Positions 16,335-25,924 are shown, counted from the first letter of the stretch. The stretch: 64,000 bases of DNA from Pararhizobium sp. A13 (GCF_040126305.1 NZ_CP149511.1:806001-870000), one strand, 5' to 3'. Program-made: numbers and translations. The notes: generated by a model from the letters alone, not told the origin.

Positions 16335-17308
16335 AGACCATCCTCATTACATGCGGACATCTGCAGCGCCACATCGCCCGCTTTCAGGCGGATATTCACG
16401 CTCATGGTATTCATGTCTGGGTCCCTGCTCTGAGCGGTCAGCAGTTCACCGAAACAGAAATGATCGCGATGATTCCTGAGGCAGACGTGGCCATTGCTGG
16501 CGACGATCCGCTCGGTCGAACCGTGTTGGAAGCGGGTGTCGGAGGCAAGTTAAGGGGGCTAGTGCGCTGGGGAATAGGGACCGACAACGTCGATAAGCCG
16601 GTCGCGACGGCGCTTGGCCTTCCAGTCTACAATACGCCCGGCATGTTTAACAATGAGGTGGCGGATCTGGCACTCGGCCATGTGTTGACTCTGGCGCGCC
16701 ATCTTCACAAAATGGATCGTGACGTCCGCGGCGGCAAATGGACGCGCTACGAAGGCATGTCGCTTGCTGGCAAGACGGCGGGCGTAGTCGGGCTCGGGGG
16801 CATCGGCCGCGAAATCGCGCGGCGCTGCGCGGCTTTTGGCATGAAGGTAATCGGTTCGGATATTGTTAACCTCGATAATGAGCTGTTGAACAGTGTCGGC
16901 GCCCGGCAGGTGTCGTTCGAGGATGTGGTCTCGCAGTCCGATATCGTCATCCTGGCCTGCAACCTAACACCCCAAAACCATCACCTTTTTAATGCGTCGA
17001 TATTTGAGGCCATGAAGCCGGGCGCGATGATCGTGAACGTGGCTCGTGGTCCGATCATCGACGAGGCGGCACTGGTGGATGCACTTCGTTCCGGCAAGAT
17101 CGCGGCGGCAGGCCTCGATGTGTTCGAGATCGAGCCTCTTTCGGGAGATAGCCCGCTGCGCGGTTTCGACAATTGTCTGTTCGGTACCCACTCCGGATCG
17201 AGCACCACAGAAGCAATCCAGCGCACCAACGCAATCAGCGTTAATATTGCGCTCGCCATGCTCGGTATCAACCCGGATTTCCTGGAGACCTGCAACCGTG
17301 TCGCGTGA
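16331..17308 (+). CDS. D-isomer 2-hydroxyacid dehydrogenase (SerA-like)
   Basis: A 325-residue NAD-dependent dehydrogenase. The Rossmann motif is GVVGLGGIGREIARR, the substrate arginine sits in NVARGPIIDE, and a catalytic-type histidine lies in GTHSGSSTTEA. It resembles the catalytic part of phosphoglycerate dehydrogenase without a regulatory domain. Being translationally coupled to the cytidylyltransferase, it may make or modify the sugar acid or glycerate-type substituent that is activated next; this is inference. The stop is followed by a truncated epimerase start. Confidence 0.8.
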   Translation: MKTILITCGHLQRHIARFQADIHAHGIHVWVPALSGQQFTETEMIAMIPEADVAIAGDDPLGRTVLEAGVGGKLRGLVRWGIGTDNVDKPVATALGLPVYNTPGMFNNEVADLALGHVLTLARHLHKMDRDVRGGKWTRYEGMSLAGKTAGVVGLGGIGREIARRCAAFGMKVIGSDIVNLDNELLNSVGARQVSFEDVVSQSDIVILACNLTPQNHHLFNASIFEAMKPGAMIVNVARGPIIDEAALVDALRSGKIAAAGLDVFEIEPLSGDSPLRGFDNCLFGTHSGSSTTEAIQRTNAISVNIALAMLGINPDFLETCNRVA

Positions 17309-17366
17309 CGGCGGTCGTACCCGATTTGACCAAGACGGCCGGACGACAAGCTTGAAAGCATAGAAC

Positions 17367-17477
17367 ATGGATAATTCTTCTGGACCGAAGCGGATTCTCT
17401 TGACCGGCGGATCGGGCGTTATCGGCACCCATCTCGTCCAACCCCTCAGCAAGGTGTGTTTAGGCATGGAATGCTGA
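17367..17477 (+). pseudogene. Truncated NAD-dependent epimerase start
   Basis: A 36-codon frame begins MDNSSGPKRILLTGGSGVIG, the Rossmann G-x-x-G-x-x-G of extended SDR sugar epimerases, then stops at 17475 after an abrupt loss of similarity. Only the dinucleotide-binding strand remains. The rest of the gene was probably removed when the gmd-fcl block was inserted or by a deletion. Confidence 0.55.
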
Positions 17478-17594
17478 CCACACTGGCGGGATGATACTTA
17501 TCCAATTTTGCCCCCCTTGGGTCACATCATCCGATACGAAGATGTGTATGCAAGAGGACGGGGCGCTAAGAGGTAGCTTGGGACAGGATAGAGA

Positions 17595-18713
17595 ATGAAG
17601 AAAGCACTGATAACAGGCATCACCGGGCAAGACGGCTCCTATCTGGCGGAGTTTCTGCTGGAAAAGGGGTATGAGGTCCATGGTATCAAGCGCCGGGCCT
17701 CCCTGTTCAACACCCAGCGGGTAGACCACCTCTATGAGGATCGGCAGAAGGACAATGTCCGGTTCCGTCTCCATTACGGGGATCTGACTGATACCTCCAA
17801 CCTCACCCGCTTGCTTCGCGATATTGAGCCCGATGAGGTCTATAACCTCGGGGCGCAATCCCATGTGGCGGTGAGCTTTGAGACTCCGGAATACACAGCA
17901 GATGTCGATGCGATCGGCACCCTGCGTCTGCTGGAGGCGATCCGCTTTCTCGGCCTGGAGGGGAAGACACGTTTCTATCAGGCCTCCACCTCAGAGCTTT
18001 ATGGGCAGGTGCAGGAAATCCCGCAGACAGAGACCACGCCCTTTCATCCCCGTTCCCCTTATGCGGTGGCCAAGCTGTATGCCTATTGGATCGCGGTGAA
18101 CTATCGCGAGGCTTACGGTATATATGCCTGCAACGGCATCCTCTTTAACCACGAAAGCCCCCGGCGGGGAGAAACCTTCGTTACCCGCAAGATCACGCGG
18201 GGCCTGGCTAATATCACTCTTGGGCTCGAAGAGTGTCTCTATATGGGTAATATCGACGCCCTGCGGGACTGGGGCCATGCGAAAGATTACGTGCGGATGC
18301 AGTGGCTGATGCTTCAGCAGGAGGAGCCGGAGGACTTCGTGATTGCCACGGGCAAGCAATATTCCGTACGCGAATTCATCTCTTGGAGTGCTGCAGAACT
18401 GGGTGTGACGCTGGCGTTCACTGGTGAGGGTCTGGATGAGGTTGCCACGGTCACCGCAATCGCAGGGGATAACGCCCCGGCGTTGAAGGTGGGCGATGTG
18501 GTGATGCGCATTGACCCCCGCTACTTCCGACCTGCTGAGGTAGAGACCCTGCTGGGTGATCCGGCCAAGGCAAGGATAAAGCTCGGCTGGGTGCCGGAAA
18601 TCACCGCCCAGGAGATGTGTGCAGAGATGGTGGCCGAGGATTACAAGGCCGCACGCCGTCTGAAACTCTTGAAAGAGCACGGGCTGGATCTACCAGTGAG
18701 CTTGGAGGGTTGA
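17595..18713 (+). CDS. gmd: GDP-mannose 4,6-dehydratase
   Basis: A 372-residue extended SDR enzyme that converts GDP-D-mannose to GDP-4-keto-6-deoxymannose. The NADP site is [20 protein letters not shown] at the N-terminus, the catalytic S/T-Y-K set is STSELYG and [11 protein letters not shown], and [16 protein letters not shown] is diagnostic of Gmd. The C-terminus includes [18 protein letters not shown], also characteristic. Two bases separate its stop from the next gene, fcl, which uses its product. A GGGACAGGATAGAG leader precedes the ATG. Confidence 0.95.
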   Translation: MKKALITGITGQDGSYLAEFLLEKGYEVHGIKRRASLFNTQRVDHLYEDRQKDNVRFRLHYGDLTDTSNLTRLLRDIEPDEVYNLGAQSHVAVSFETPEYTADVDAIGTLRLLEAIRFLGLEGKTRFYQASTSELYGQVQEIPQTETTPFHPRSPYAVAKLYAYWIAVNYREAYGIYACNGILFNHESPRRGETFVTRKITRGLANITLGLEECLYMGNIDALRDWGHAKDYVRMQWLMLQQEEPEDFVIATGKQYSVREFISWSAAELGVTLAFTGEGLDEVATVTAIAGDNAPALKVGDVVMRIDPRYFRPAEVETLLGDPAKARIKLGWVPEITAQEMCAEMVAEDYKAARRLKLLKEHGLDLPVSLEG

Positions 18714-18714
18714 G

Positions 18715-19659
18715 ATGTACGATCTGAGTGGGAAACGGATCTGGGTGGCCGGACACCGGGGCATGGTTGGCGGTGCGGTGGTGCGTCGCCTGGCCTCTGA
18801 GCACTGTGAGGTGATCACGGTGGGGCGGGAGGTGGTCGATCTCACGCGGCAGGCTGAGGTTGAAGACTGGATGACCGAGACCAAACCTGACGCTATCGTC
18901 ATGGCTGCGGCCAAGGTGGGCGGGATTCTGGCCAATGATACCCACCCGGTGGACTTCCTGGCCGAAAACCTCGCCATTCAGACCAATATCGCAACTGCCG
19001 CCCATAAGGCAGACGTAGAGCGCTTCCTGTTCCTTGGCTCCTCCTGCATCTACCCCAAGCTCGCACCCCAGCCGATGGCAGAAGACAGCCTTCTGACCGG
19101 GCCGCTGGAGCCCACCAACGAGTGGTATGCGATTGCCAAGATCGCCGGCATCAAGCTGTGCCAGGCCTATCGCAAGCAGTACAGGCGGGATTGGATTTCT
19201 GCCATGCCGACAAACCTCTATGGGCCCGGCGACAACTATGATCTGCAGTCATCTCATGTGATGCCAGCGCTGTTGCGCAAGTTCCATGAGGCCAAGGAAA
19301 GCAGGTCAGCGGAGGTTACGGTTTGGGGCTCTGGCACGCCGCTGCGGGAGTTCTTGCACTGTGACGACCTTGCCGATGCGCTGGTCTTCCTGCTGAAAAC
19401 CTACTCTGGCTACGACCATGTGAACGTCGGCTCCGGTGTCGAAGTGTCGATCCGGGAGCTGGCGGAAACCATCGCAGAGGTCGTGGGGTACGAGGCCAAG
19501 CTGACCTTCGATGCCACCAAACCCGATGGCAGCCCACGCAAGCTGATGGACTGCTCCCGGCTCCATGCAATCGGCTGGAACAATGTCCGTAGTCTCAAGG
19601 ATGGAATTGCAAATGCCTATGCCCATTGGCTGGAACGTAAAGAGCCGGTGAGACCCTAA
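18715..19659 (+). CDS. fcl: GDP-L-fucose synthase
   Basis: A 314-residue epimerase/reductase that turns GDP-4-keto-6-deoxymannose into GDP-L-fucose. The NADP motif is GHRGMVGGAVVRRL, the Y-x-x-x-K is EWYAIAKIAGIK, and the conserved FLGSSCIYPKLAPQPM and NLYGPGDNYD segments are present. It is preceded by TTGGAGGG inside the end of gmd. Together the pair supply GDP-fucose for the polysaccharide made by this cluster. The family also contains GDP-colitose synthases, which are less likely here because no colitose genes accompany it. Confidence 0.93.
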   Translation: MYDLSGKRIWVAGHRGMVGGAVVRRLASEHCEVITVGREVVDLTRQAEVEDWMTETKPDAIVMAAAKVGGILANDTHPVDFLAENLAIQTNIATAAHKADVERFLFLGSSCIYPKLAPQPMAEDSLLTGPLEPTNEWYAIAKIAGIKLCQAYRKQYRRDWISAMPTNLYGPGDNYDLQSSHVMPALLRKFHEAKESRSAEVTVWGSGTPLREFLHCDDLADALVFLLKTYSGYDHVNVGSGVEVSIRELAETIAEVVGYEAKLTFDATKPDGSPRKLMDCSRLHAIGWNNVRSLKDGIANAYAHWLERKEPVRP

Positions 19660-19661
19660 AA

Positions 19662-20615
19662 ATGACAGATATTTCCATCGTCATCCGCACCCTGAACGAA
19701 GATAAATATCTAGGTGATTGCCTTGCTGCTATCGCTATGCAGGAAGTCGGTGATCTATCGGTCGAGGTCGTGGTAATCGATTCAGGTTCCACTGACCGGA
19801 CCCTCGAGATCGCCAAGGCACACGGTGCGCGCATTACCCATATCAAGAAGTCCGAGTTCACCTTTGGGCGTTCGCTGAACCGCGGCTGCGCTTTTGCGCG
19901 CGGTGAAATCCTCGTGCTCTTGTCCGGGCATTGTATACCAGTAGGTCCAAACTGGCTAACCGAGCTCACAGCCCCTCTGAGCAATAACCAAGCCGTCTAT
20001 AGCTATGGAAGGCAGATCGGACGGCAGCGCATAACCAAATTCTCTGAACATCAGCTCTTTGCCAAGTATTTCCCACCCGAAAACAAAGTGCCCCAAGAGG
20101 GTTTTTTCTGCAACAACGCCAATTCCGCGCTGCAACGTAGGATTTGGAGCGAGACTCAGTTCGACGAAACGATCACCGGCCTTGAAGATATGGCGCTTGC
20201 CAAGAGGTTGGTTGCTCGGGGGGAAAAAATCTCCTATATCGGCACTGCGGCTGTCGAGCATCTGCATGAAGAAAGTTGGAGAAAGGTATGCATCCGCTTT
20301 GAGCGTGAAGCTATAGCGCTGCGAGGTATTATGCCGGACGTTCATCTCAACTTTGGAGATTTTTTAAGATATACAATCAGCGGAATTCTCATTGACTGTG
20401 GGCAGGCCCTCGATCAGGGATGTTTCCATCGCGAGGTTGCAAGTATTATCGCTTTCCGGACGTGTCAGTACTGGGGGGCATGGCGCGGAAACGCGGCAAC
20501 ACGTGAAATCTCGCGCGCCCGTAAGGAGCAGTATTTCTACCCAAACTACACTCTTGCCAATGAAAGCACACCGCGCCCGCGTGAGGTCGAAGAACTTCCG
20601 TCAACTAGCCGGTAA
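19662..20615 (+). CDS. Glycosyltransferase family 2
   Basis: A 317-residue GT-A fold transferase. It opens ISIVIRTLNEDKYLGDCL, has the donor-site VVIDSGSTDRTLEIA and a later GLEDMALAKRL acidic motif. Its C-terminal region lacks strong membrane helices. It starts two bases after the fcl stop, so it belongs to the same transcript. A reasonable role is the addition of a sugar, possibly fucose, to the growing repeat unit on the cytoplasmic side; the donor cannot be read from sequence. Confidence 0.85.
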   Translation: MTDISIVIRTLNEDKYLGDCLAAIAMQEVGDLSVEVVVIDSGSTDRTLEIAKAHGARITHIKKSEFTFGRSLNRGCAFARGEILVLLSGHCIPVGPNWLTELTAPLSNNQAVYSYGRQIGRQRITKFSEHQLFAKYFPPENKVPQEGFFCNNANSALQRRIWSETQFDETITGLEDMALAKRLVARGEKISYIGTAAVEHLHEESWRKVCIRFEREAIALRGIMPDVHLNFGDFLRYTISGILIDCGQALDQGCFHREVASIIAFRTCQYWGAWRGNAATREISRARKEQYFYPNYTLANESTPRPREVEELPSTSR

Positions 20616-20856
20616 GCCGCTCTATGCTTGGATTCTCGACACATTGAAGAGGATAGACGAAATCGACCAAATTGTAACCAACACCAATGCTCGCGACATT
20701 CTTGCCGATAGCGGCTTGACTGAGGGCGCGCTGGGAAATCAAGGTAGCATGAGCTCGGCCGCCAACGTCCTCTCACCAGGGCGCTGTGGCACAAGTGCCA
20801 ACCCCCATAACACTTCCATGCCAGGGCAAAGGCCTTCGGCGTCACCGGTGCCCTAA
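20560..20856 (+). pseudogene. Fragment of a CMP-sugar cytidylyltransferase
   Basis: From an ATG at 20560 the frame reads VRSKNFRQLAGKPLYAWILD and IDEIDQIVTNTNARDILAD, the N-terminal part of a NeuA-type enzyme without its first strand. After about 50 residues similarity disappears, and the frame runs to a TAA that overlaps the next ATG. It overlaps the end of the preceding GT2 gene. It may still be translated as a short leader that couples to the flippase gene. Confidence 0.6.
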
Positions 20857-22148
20857 TGCAGAAAATCACGGCAGCTGTGACCGGAATCACAAAAGATATG
20901 CGTGTCCTGAGCACCTGGTTTTCCACCGGGACGAAGCTGCTTGGCCTCGCGGTCATCCTTCCCATCGCCATCGTGAAGCTTACGGATATCGAACTCAATG
21001 TCTGGATGCTTGGACTCGTTGCAATCAACATCATCAATCTGCTTGAATTCTCGATCACACCCACCACCATCAGGCAACTGTCCTACCAAAAAGGCATGGC
21101 CGCAGAGAACAGAACCGACTCTATGGTGACGGCTGCCTATACATTGCACCAAACCGCCGCCCTTTGCGTCACGCTTATTGCTTGCATTACAATTTTCTCT
21201 CAATTGCGGCTCAGCGATGCGGGCGTAGTTCTCTCGCCACTTGTCTGGGCGATACCGTTGTTGCTGTATTTCAAAGTGCTCAACTCATTTTACGCTGCGA
21301 TCTTGCATGCAAATGACAGGATTCCGTATCACCGAATGGTCGAGGCTGCCGCCAACATCGCGTTAACGCTTCTGACAATCGCCATTTTGACCGTCACAAC
21401 GGATGTCGCACTGCTGCTATGCATGCAGATCATTCCACAAGCGGCAATTCTTCCTATCATTCGCAAAGCAGCAAGACAGTACCAAAAGACCGAAAAGTTC
21501 CGAGTCTCATCTCTGATCGCTCATAAAGCTGATATTATTACACCGACCCTGAACCAGGTGGGCGCTTCGCTTCTCGGCTTCGGCACACTGCAAATCGTGG
21601 CTATCTATATCAATGCGACAAACACCATTGCTTATGCCAATACATTTTTGCTGAGCCTACGAATGATCCAGTCGATTGCAACCTTCACCAACCCGATTTT
21701 CTATACCTACATCCCACAACTCGCCCGAATCTATAAATCCCAAGGGGTCGGCACACTTCAGACCTTGGCGCGGCAAAAGCAAAGGTATACGGTTATTGCT
21801 TTCATCGTGGCAACGCAGACAATAACGGTTGCGCTTCTTGCGATTCCGTCCGCAGCCTTTGGCTTGCAAGACAAGCTTCCAGATCCAGAAATGTGGATCG
21901 TGCTGTCAATCGCCTTCACGTTCTACAGGATCGGGGCTACCAATCTGCAGACCTCGGCGTTGATGGGATTCGTCAATTTCCAAACTGCGGAGTTTGCGGC
22001 GACCTTGGCGCTTCTGGTGCAGGTTGGCGTACTGGCCATCATCTGGAATTATCAGAATATCCCAATCAATCTCCTTCTTACATATTTAATCATTTATCTT
22101 CCGATTACCATTCGGTTAAGTCGGCAATCTGAAAGTCAAACTAAATGA
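20856..22148 (+). CDS. Wzx-like polysaccharide flippase
   Basis: A 430-residue integral membrane protein with about twelve hydrophobic helices and few charged loops, typical of the MOP flippases that move lipid-linked repeat units across the inner membrane. Sequence motifs are weak in this family, so the call rests on topology, length and its place among glycosyltransferases and a polymerase. It starts in a TAATG junction and its stop overlaps the next gene by 4 bases. Confidence 0.7.
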   Translation: MQKITAAVTGITKDMRVLSTWFSTGTKLLGLAVILPIAIVKLTDIELNVWMLGLVAINIINLLEFSITPTTIRQLSYQKGMAAENRTDSMVTAAYTLHQTAALCVTLIACITIFSQLRLSDAGVVLSPLVWAIPLLLYFKVLNSFYAAILHANDRIPYHRMVEAAANIALTLLTIAILTVTTDVALLLCMQIIPQAAILPIIRKAARQYQKTEKFRVSSLIAHKADIITPTLNQVGASLLGFGTLQIVAIYINATNTIAYANTFLLSLRMIQSIATFTNPIFYTYIPQLARIYKSQGVGTLQTLARQKQRYTVIAFIVATQTITVALLAIPSAAFGLQDKLPDPEMWIVLSIAFTFYRIGATNLQTSALMGFVNFQTAEFAATLALLVQVGVLAIIWNYQNIPINLLLTYLIIYLPITIRLSRQSESQTK

Positions 22149-22927
22149 TCTCTGTTGTAATGCCCATGAAAGAGCCAGGCCAGTTTTACGAACAGGCCGT
22201 CCGTTCGATACTTACAAATTTCCCAGATGCAGAAATTATCGTTGTAGGCCCCACCAGTGCGGGACGAAGCCCAGTAGTGCGGGCCGATATCGAGAGTGGT
22301 CGTATTCTTTTTTTCCAGGAACCCAAAAAAAATCTATATAGCGCGGTGAATCTCGCAATCTCGAAAGCCTCGTCAGATTATATTGCCTGGCTGAATGTGG
22401 ATGACGAAATGGCTCCGATAAGCGATGAAGTCATCGCTGCAATTTCGCAAGGCACCCATGACATTCATGCCTTTAACGTGCAATTCATTGATCAGAACGG
22501 CGATACCTCAAGCGAGATAGTATGCTACCGGTCTGGTTCATACGGCGCGCGACTGATGGATACTTGGTATTGCTATGTCAACTCAATGATCTTCCGAAAA
22601 TCCGTGCTTCAAGCACTGCCGTTTGATGACAGCTACCGCATCTGCGCCGATCGGAAGTTCCTGTTCGATCTAGCCCAACTCGCGCCAAGCGTGTGCAAAC
22701 ACTCCGAAACATTGGTGCGATATCGCCGCCATGAGGACTCGTTAACCTTCAACAGTCAGAGCAGGTTCGTGCGGCGCACCAACAGCCCAGCGATCAACAG
22801 CGAGCTGCGCGAGATTTATCGCGGACAACTCGCAGCACCCGCCTCGGTTCGCACTTTCCTTGTCGCGGCCACGCGATACGTCCGTAACCTCGCCGAGCCG
22901 GCCCTGTATTTCATGGTGAAGCGATGA
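22145..22927 (+). CDS. Glycosyltransferase family 2, short form
   Basis: A 260-residue GT2 protein. It begins ISVVMPMKEPGQFYEQAVRS, shows the donor and metal motif AWLNVDDEMAP, and later YRICADRKFLFDLAQL. The DxD-equivalent is VDDE. It is coupled at both ends by 4-base overlaps, to the flippase and to the DUF115 gene. The N-terminal catalytic domain is complete, but the C-terminal extension is short. The acceptor and donor are unknown. Confidence 0.82.
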   Translation: MISVVMPMKEPGQFYEQAVRSILTNFPDAEIIVVGPTSAGRSPVVRADIESGRILFFQEPKKNLYSAVNLAISKASSDYIAWLNVDDEMAPISDEVIAAISQGTHDIHAFNVQFIDQNGDTSSEIVCYRSGSYGARLMDTWYCYVNSMIFRKSVLQALPFDDSYRICADRKFLFDLAQLAPSVCKHSETLVRYRRHEDSLTFNSQSRFVRRTNSPAINSELREIYRGQLAAPASVRTFLVAATRYVRNLAEPALYFMVKR

Positions 22928-24015
22928 GTTCTCTCTTCACAAAATTTCGCGAAACACGCAGCAAATACGGTACGCTTTACGCACTGGCGCGCCTCCGCAA
23001 CTTTCTCATGGCCACGCTCAGGTTGCTCCTGCGCAGCCGTGGAGTCTTGTCGCACAACAAGACCGTAGGAGAGTCGGGAAATAAGGCGCGACGAGACAGG
23101 ATTATCGTTGTTGGAAACGGCCCCTCGTTGAACAAGCTACCGATGCACTTACTAGAAGGTGAGGATGTCTTCGTTTCCAATAATTTCCATCTGATGTTTC
23201 CCCGCATCGCATGGCGCCCACGCTTTATGGCAATTAGCGATGCTTACGTTCTGATTGAATCCCACACCAAAGTTATAGAGCATGCCGAATCCTACGAAAG
23301 GATCTATGTGCCGGCAATGCATGCCTCTAACGTTGACTCATTCAAAATCTATAAAAAGCTTAAGAATTCCTATTTCTTCAATGTGATGCCAATCCCAAAG
23401 GTGCGCGATCTTGCCTATGTTCCCATCAACAAGACAGTCACAAATTTCATGCTCGGTATCGGCGCACGGTTGGGTTATCGTGAAGTCCTGTTCATTGGCT
23501 TGGATCTATCCTACCCATCAGTCAACGACTACGATCAGAGCAAACGGATCATCCAATCGCAACGGGACGACAAGGATCATTTCTCGCCAGAGTACTTCAA
23601 TAAGGGAAAGCATTTTCATGCGCCCGAAGTCGACGAGATGCGCAACCAGATCCGCTTAACCATCGAGCGACTAGACGGTATCAGCTTCAAAAATATCGGC
23701 GTTGGGGGGCGCCTCGATTTTATCGAACGTGCGGCGCTTCGGAGCGCGCTGGTCATAGACCACGAGACCGAAATTTCCCTTCTACGGCGTCATCTCCGCT
23801 ACCGGTTGCCTCTGCTGATGCCAAATGCAAACCACGACGCGTTAACTGAAGAGATCATTGAACGGCTTCTTGAATTTTCGACCTCTCCCGATGTCCCCCA
23901 GACCGCTCCTAAGGGCATCTCATTCCATCCGACAGGCCATGAAAGCGCAAAAATGCCCGGGGAAATCATTGCGGTTGATGCGCTCGGGTTCGACATCCGG
24001 GCAAACTACCCGTGA
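22924..24015 (+). CDS. DUF115/MptE-like putative glycosyltransferase, copy 1
   Basis: A 363-residue soluble protein. After a basic N-terminal tail it shows RIIVVGNGPSLNKLP (about residues 58-72), then VSNNFHLMFP and LGYREVLFIGLDLSYPSVND. The G-N-G-P-S-L motif and the later GLD motif occur in DUF115 proteins and in Cst-type sialyltransferases, which use CMP-sugars. A second, shorter relative follows at 25105. Combined with the CMP-sugar synthetase at 15648, transfer of a CMP-activated acidic sugar is a reasonable hypothesis. It starts in an ATGA overlap and ends overlapping the polymerase gene. Confidence 0.7.
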   Translation: MSSLFTKFRETRSKYGTLYALARLRNFLMATLRLLLRSRGVLSHNKTVGESGNKARRDRIIVVGNGPSLNKLPMHLLEGEDVFVSNNFHLMFPRIAWRPRFMAISDAYVLIESHTKVIEHAESYERIYVPAMHASNVDSFKIYKKLKNSYFFNVMPIPKVRDLAYVPINKTVTNFMLGIGARLGYREVLFIGLDLSYPSVNDYDQSKRIIQSQRDDKDHFSPEYFNKGKHFHAPEVDEMRNQIRLTIERLDGISFKNIGVGGRLDFIERAALRSALVIDHETEISLLRRHLRYRLPLLMPNANHDALTEEIIERLLEFSTSPDVPQTAPKGISFHPTGHESAKMPGEIIAVDALGFDIRANYP

Positions 24016-25181
24016 TACTGTGGCCTCTAGCACTTCCTGTATTTCCGTTCTCACCCATGCTCGGAGCACTTCTGCTCGGCATGTTCTGCACGCTTGGCCT
24101 TCTGAGGATACTGCATATTCTGCGCACCCAGTCGCTGATTGCGTCAATTGTTTTGAGCCAGTTCATCTTCCATGCGCTCTGCCTGCTCGTTACTTTGAAC
24201 AATGGCCTTCCACTTTACATTCCCGTGGCTTTCGCGGCTTCGAACGGAGGCGCCCTTCTTATCGCTCTAGCGGATAAGAGGAGTTTTGAACAACGGGGAC
24301 GAACTGTCTTTCTGTTTCTTCTCTTTTTCCTCGTCGCAGTGGTCTGGGACTTCACGACGCGCTATCCACTTAATGGAGTTGCTACGTTCGTCAGGAATTT
24401 CAGGTACGGGCTGGAACTCTCAGGACGTATTGTCGGCCCCAACGTATTCGCCTATTCGCTCGTTCTTACAACGGTCGTCGTGTTCAATTTCACACGCTAT
24501 CATATCGCCCTCAAACGATTTGTTGCGGCAGCCTGTCTGTTGGGCCTTGTGATGGTTTCCGCGCGCCTAGCAACCATTACCATGACACTCTTCATGACAC
24601 TGCTCTGCGAAGATCGGCGCACACGGCGCTACTGGATTCCAGTCATCATTGTTCTGGGTGTACTCGTGTTATGGTCTCTCCCAGACTTCTTGTCATCAAC
24701 CCGTTTCGTGACACTGCTTGAAGACCGCGACACATCGAACTCGACACGTGCGGACATCTACTCCGACTTCCTATTTCAATTCGACCATCTGCTATTCGGA
24801 AGTGGTCAGGGAGCATATTTCCAAGACCATGGATTAAGTTTTCACAATGACTTCATGGAGATCATTTACTCGTCCGGAGCAGTCGGATTCCTTCTCTTCT
24901 ACGGCGGTCAAATTGCCACCTATCTCATAATCATTAGCAAGCGACACGTGATTGACCGAAAGGTGATGTCCCTTTTCCTTGTACAATTTGCGTTCAGCAT
25001 GACCGAATCTCTAAGCATCTCTTCATCGTCGTACACCGGAATTGCTTTTTCCTATCTGCTCTACAGCTTTGCCGTTGTTCGCTATCCAATCGAGGAAGCC
25101 CTGAATGAAATCGATGTATCGTCACAGCATCGCGACACTCGTGAGGTCCCTGACTTGGGACTTAAACCCGTCCAACATTAG
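24012..25181 (+). CDS. O-antigen polymerase/ligase-like membrane protein
   Basis: A 389-residue membrane protein with about ten helices, starting at a GTG that overlaps the previous stop. A large periplasmic loop holds FGSGQGAYFQDHGLSFHNDF, with the G-x-G...H-N pattern typical of Wzy polymerases and WaaL ligases. It would join repeat units or attach them to a carrier in the periplasm. The last 77 bases overlap the next gene, an unusually long overlap. Polymerase and ligase cannot be separated by eye. Confidence 0.75.
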   Translation: MILWPLALPVFPFSPMLGALLLGMFCTLGLLRILHILRTQSLIASIVLSQFIFHALCLLVTLNNGLPLYIPVAFAASNGGALLIALADKRSFEQRGRTVFLFLLFFLVAVVWDFTTRYPLNGVATFVRNFRYGLELSGRIVGPNVFAYSLVLTTVVVFNFTRYHIALKRFVAAACLLGLVMVSARLATITMTLFMTLLCEDRRTRRYWIPVIIVLGVLVLWSLPDFLSSTRFVTLLEDRDTSNSTRADIYSDFLFQFDHLLFGSGQGAYFQDHGLSFHNDFMEIIYSSGAVGFLLFYGGQIATYLIIISKRHVIDRKVMSLFLVQFAFSMTESLSISSSSYTGIAFSYLLYSFAVVRYPIEEALNEIDVSSQHRDTREVPDLGLKPVQH

Positions 25182-25890
25182 ACACGTACGAAAGCTTGGA
25201 GAATTAAAGCAAAAGCATTCGGGTGAGCAGGCGGTTATCCTATGCAATGGGCCCAGTCTGAACGCAGTAGATTTCTCCCAACTCGCGGACGCGGGCGTCA
25301 CGACTTTTGGTCTCAACAAGATCAACCTACTATTCGACCGGACGACGTTCCGTCCAGATTACATCGTAGCTGTGAACCGTCATGTCCTTGACCAGAACCT
25401 AGATTTCTACTCGGAAACCGAGATCATTTGTTTCCTCGATCGCATCTGCGACACCTCAGCTTTTCGAAACCCCAATGCAATCCGTATCAATGCGAACTCA
25501 TACAAGGGGTTCTCGTTCGACTGCCCTCGCTACATTTGCCAAGGCAACACTGTGACATTTGTTGCGATGCAGTTGGCTTTCCACCTCGGCTTCAGGGACA
25601 TTGCTCTTGTAGGGTGTGACCATAATTTCGGAACGGTGTCGGGACGGAACAAGAAGGAAATTAAAACCGGTGAAGACGTTCATCACTTCTCTAAGGATTA
25701 CTTCCGGGACATTGTCTGGGACACCCCCGACATCGTAGAGTCAGAGTGCTCCTACTTACGTGCCCGCGCGGCATTCGAAGAGAATGACGGTCGCATCGTA
25801 AACTGTACGTCAGGCGGGAAGCTAGAGATTTTTGAACGAATGAGCCTCGAGAATTTCCTATCAGATCGCAAACGTCAGGTGCCCCGGTAG
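25105..25890 (+). CDS. DUF115-like putative glycosyltransferase, copy 2
   Basis: A 261-residue protein with the same two hallmarks as the protein at 22924: AVILCNGPSLNAVDFSQL (residues 43-60) and LGFRDIALVGCDHNFG further on. It is shorter because the C-terminal extension is missing. The start at 25105 lies inside the polymerase gene; no later ATG precedes the conserved core, so the overlap appears real, and translation is probably coupled. The two copies suggest two related transfers in one pathway. Confidence 0.7.
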   Translation: MKSMYRHSIATLVRSLTWDLNPSNIRHVRKLGELKQKHSGEQAVILCNGPSLNAVDFSQLADAGVTTFGLNKINLLFDRTTFRPDYIVAVNRHVLDQNLDFYSETEIICFLDRICDTSAFRNPNAIRINANSYKGFSFDCPRYICQGNTVTFVAMQLAFHLGFRDIALVGCDHNFGTVSGRNKKEIKTGEDVHHFSKDYFRDIVWDTPDIVESECSYLRARAAFEENDGRIVNCTSGGKLEIFERMSLENFLSDRKRQVPR

Positions 25891-25893
25891 TCT

Positions 25894-25910
25894 CCCCGTT
25901 TTTAACGGGG
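25894..25910 (+). terminator. Hairpin after the polysaccharide operon
   Basis: CCCCGTT (25894-25900) and AACGGGG (25904-25910) form a 7-bp stem with a TTT loop, three bases after the last gene of the cluster. There is no downstream T tract, but the stem is strong. Confidence 0.5.
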
Positions 25911-25924
25911 CTCTGCAGTAGAAT

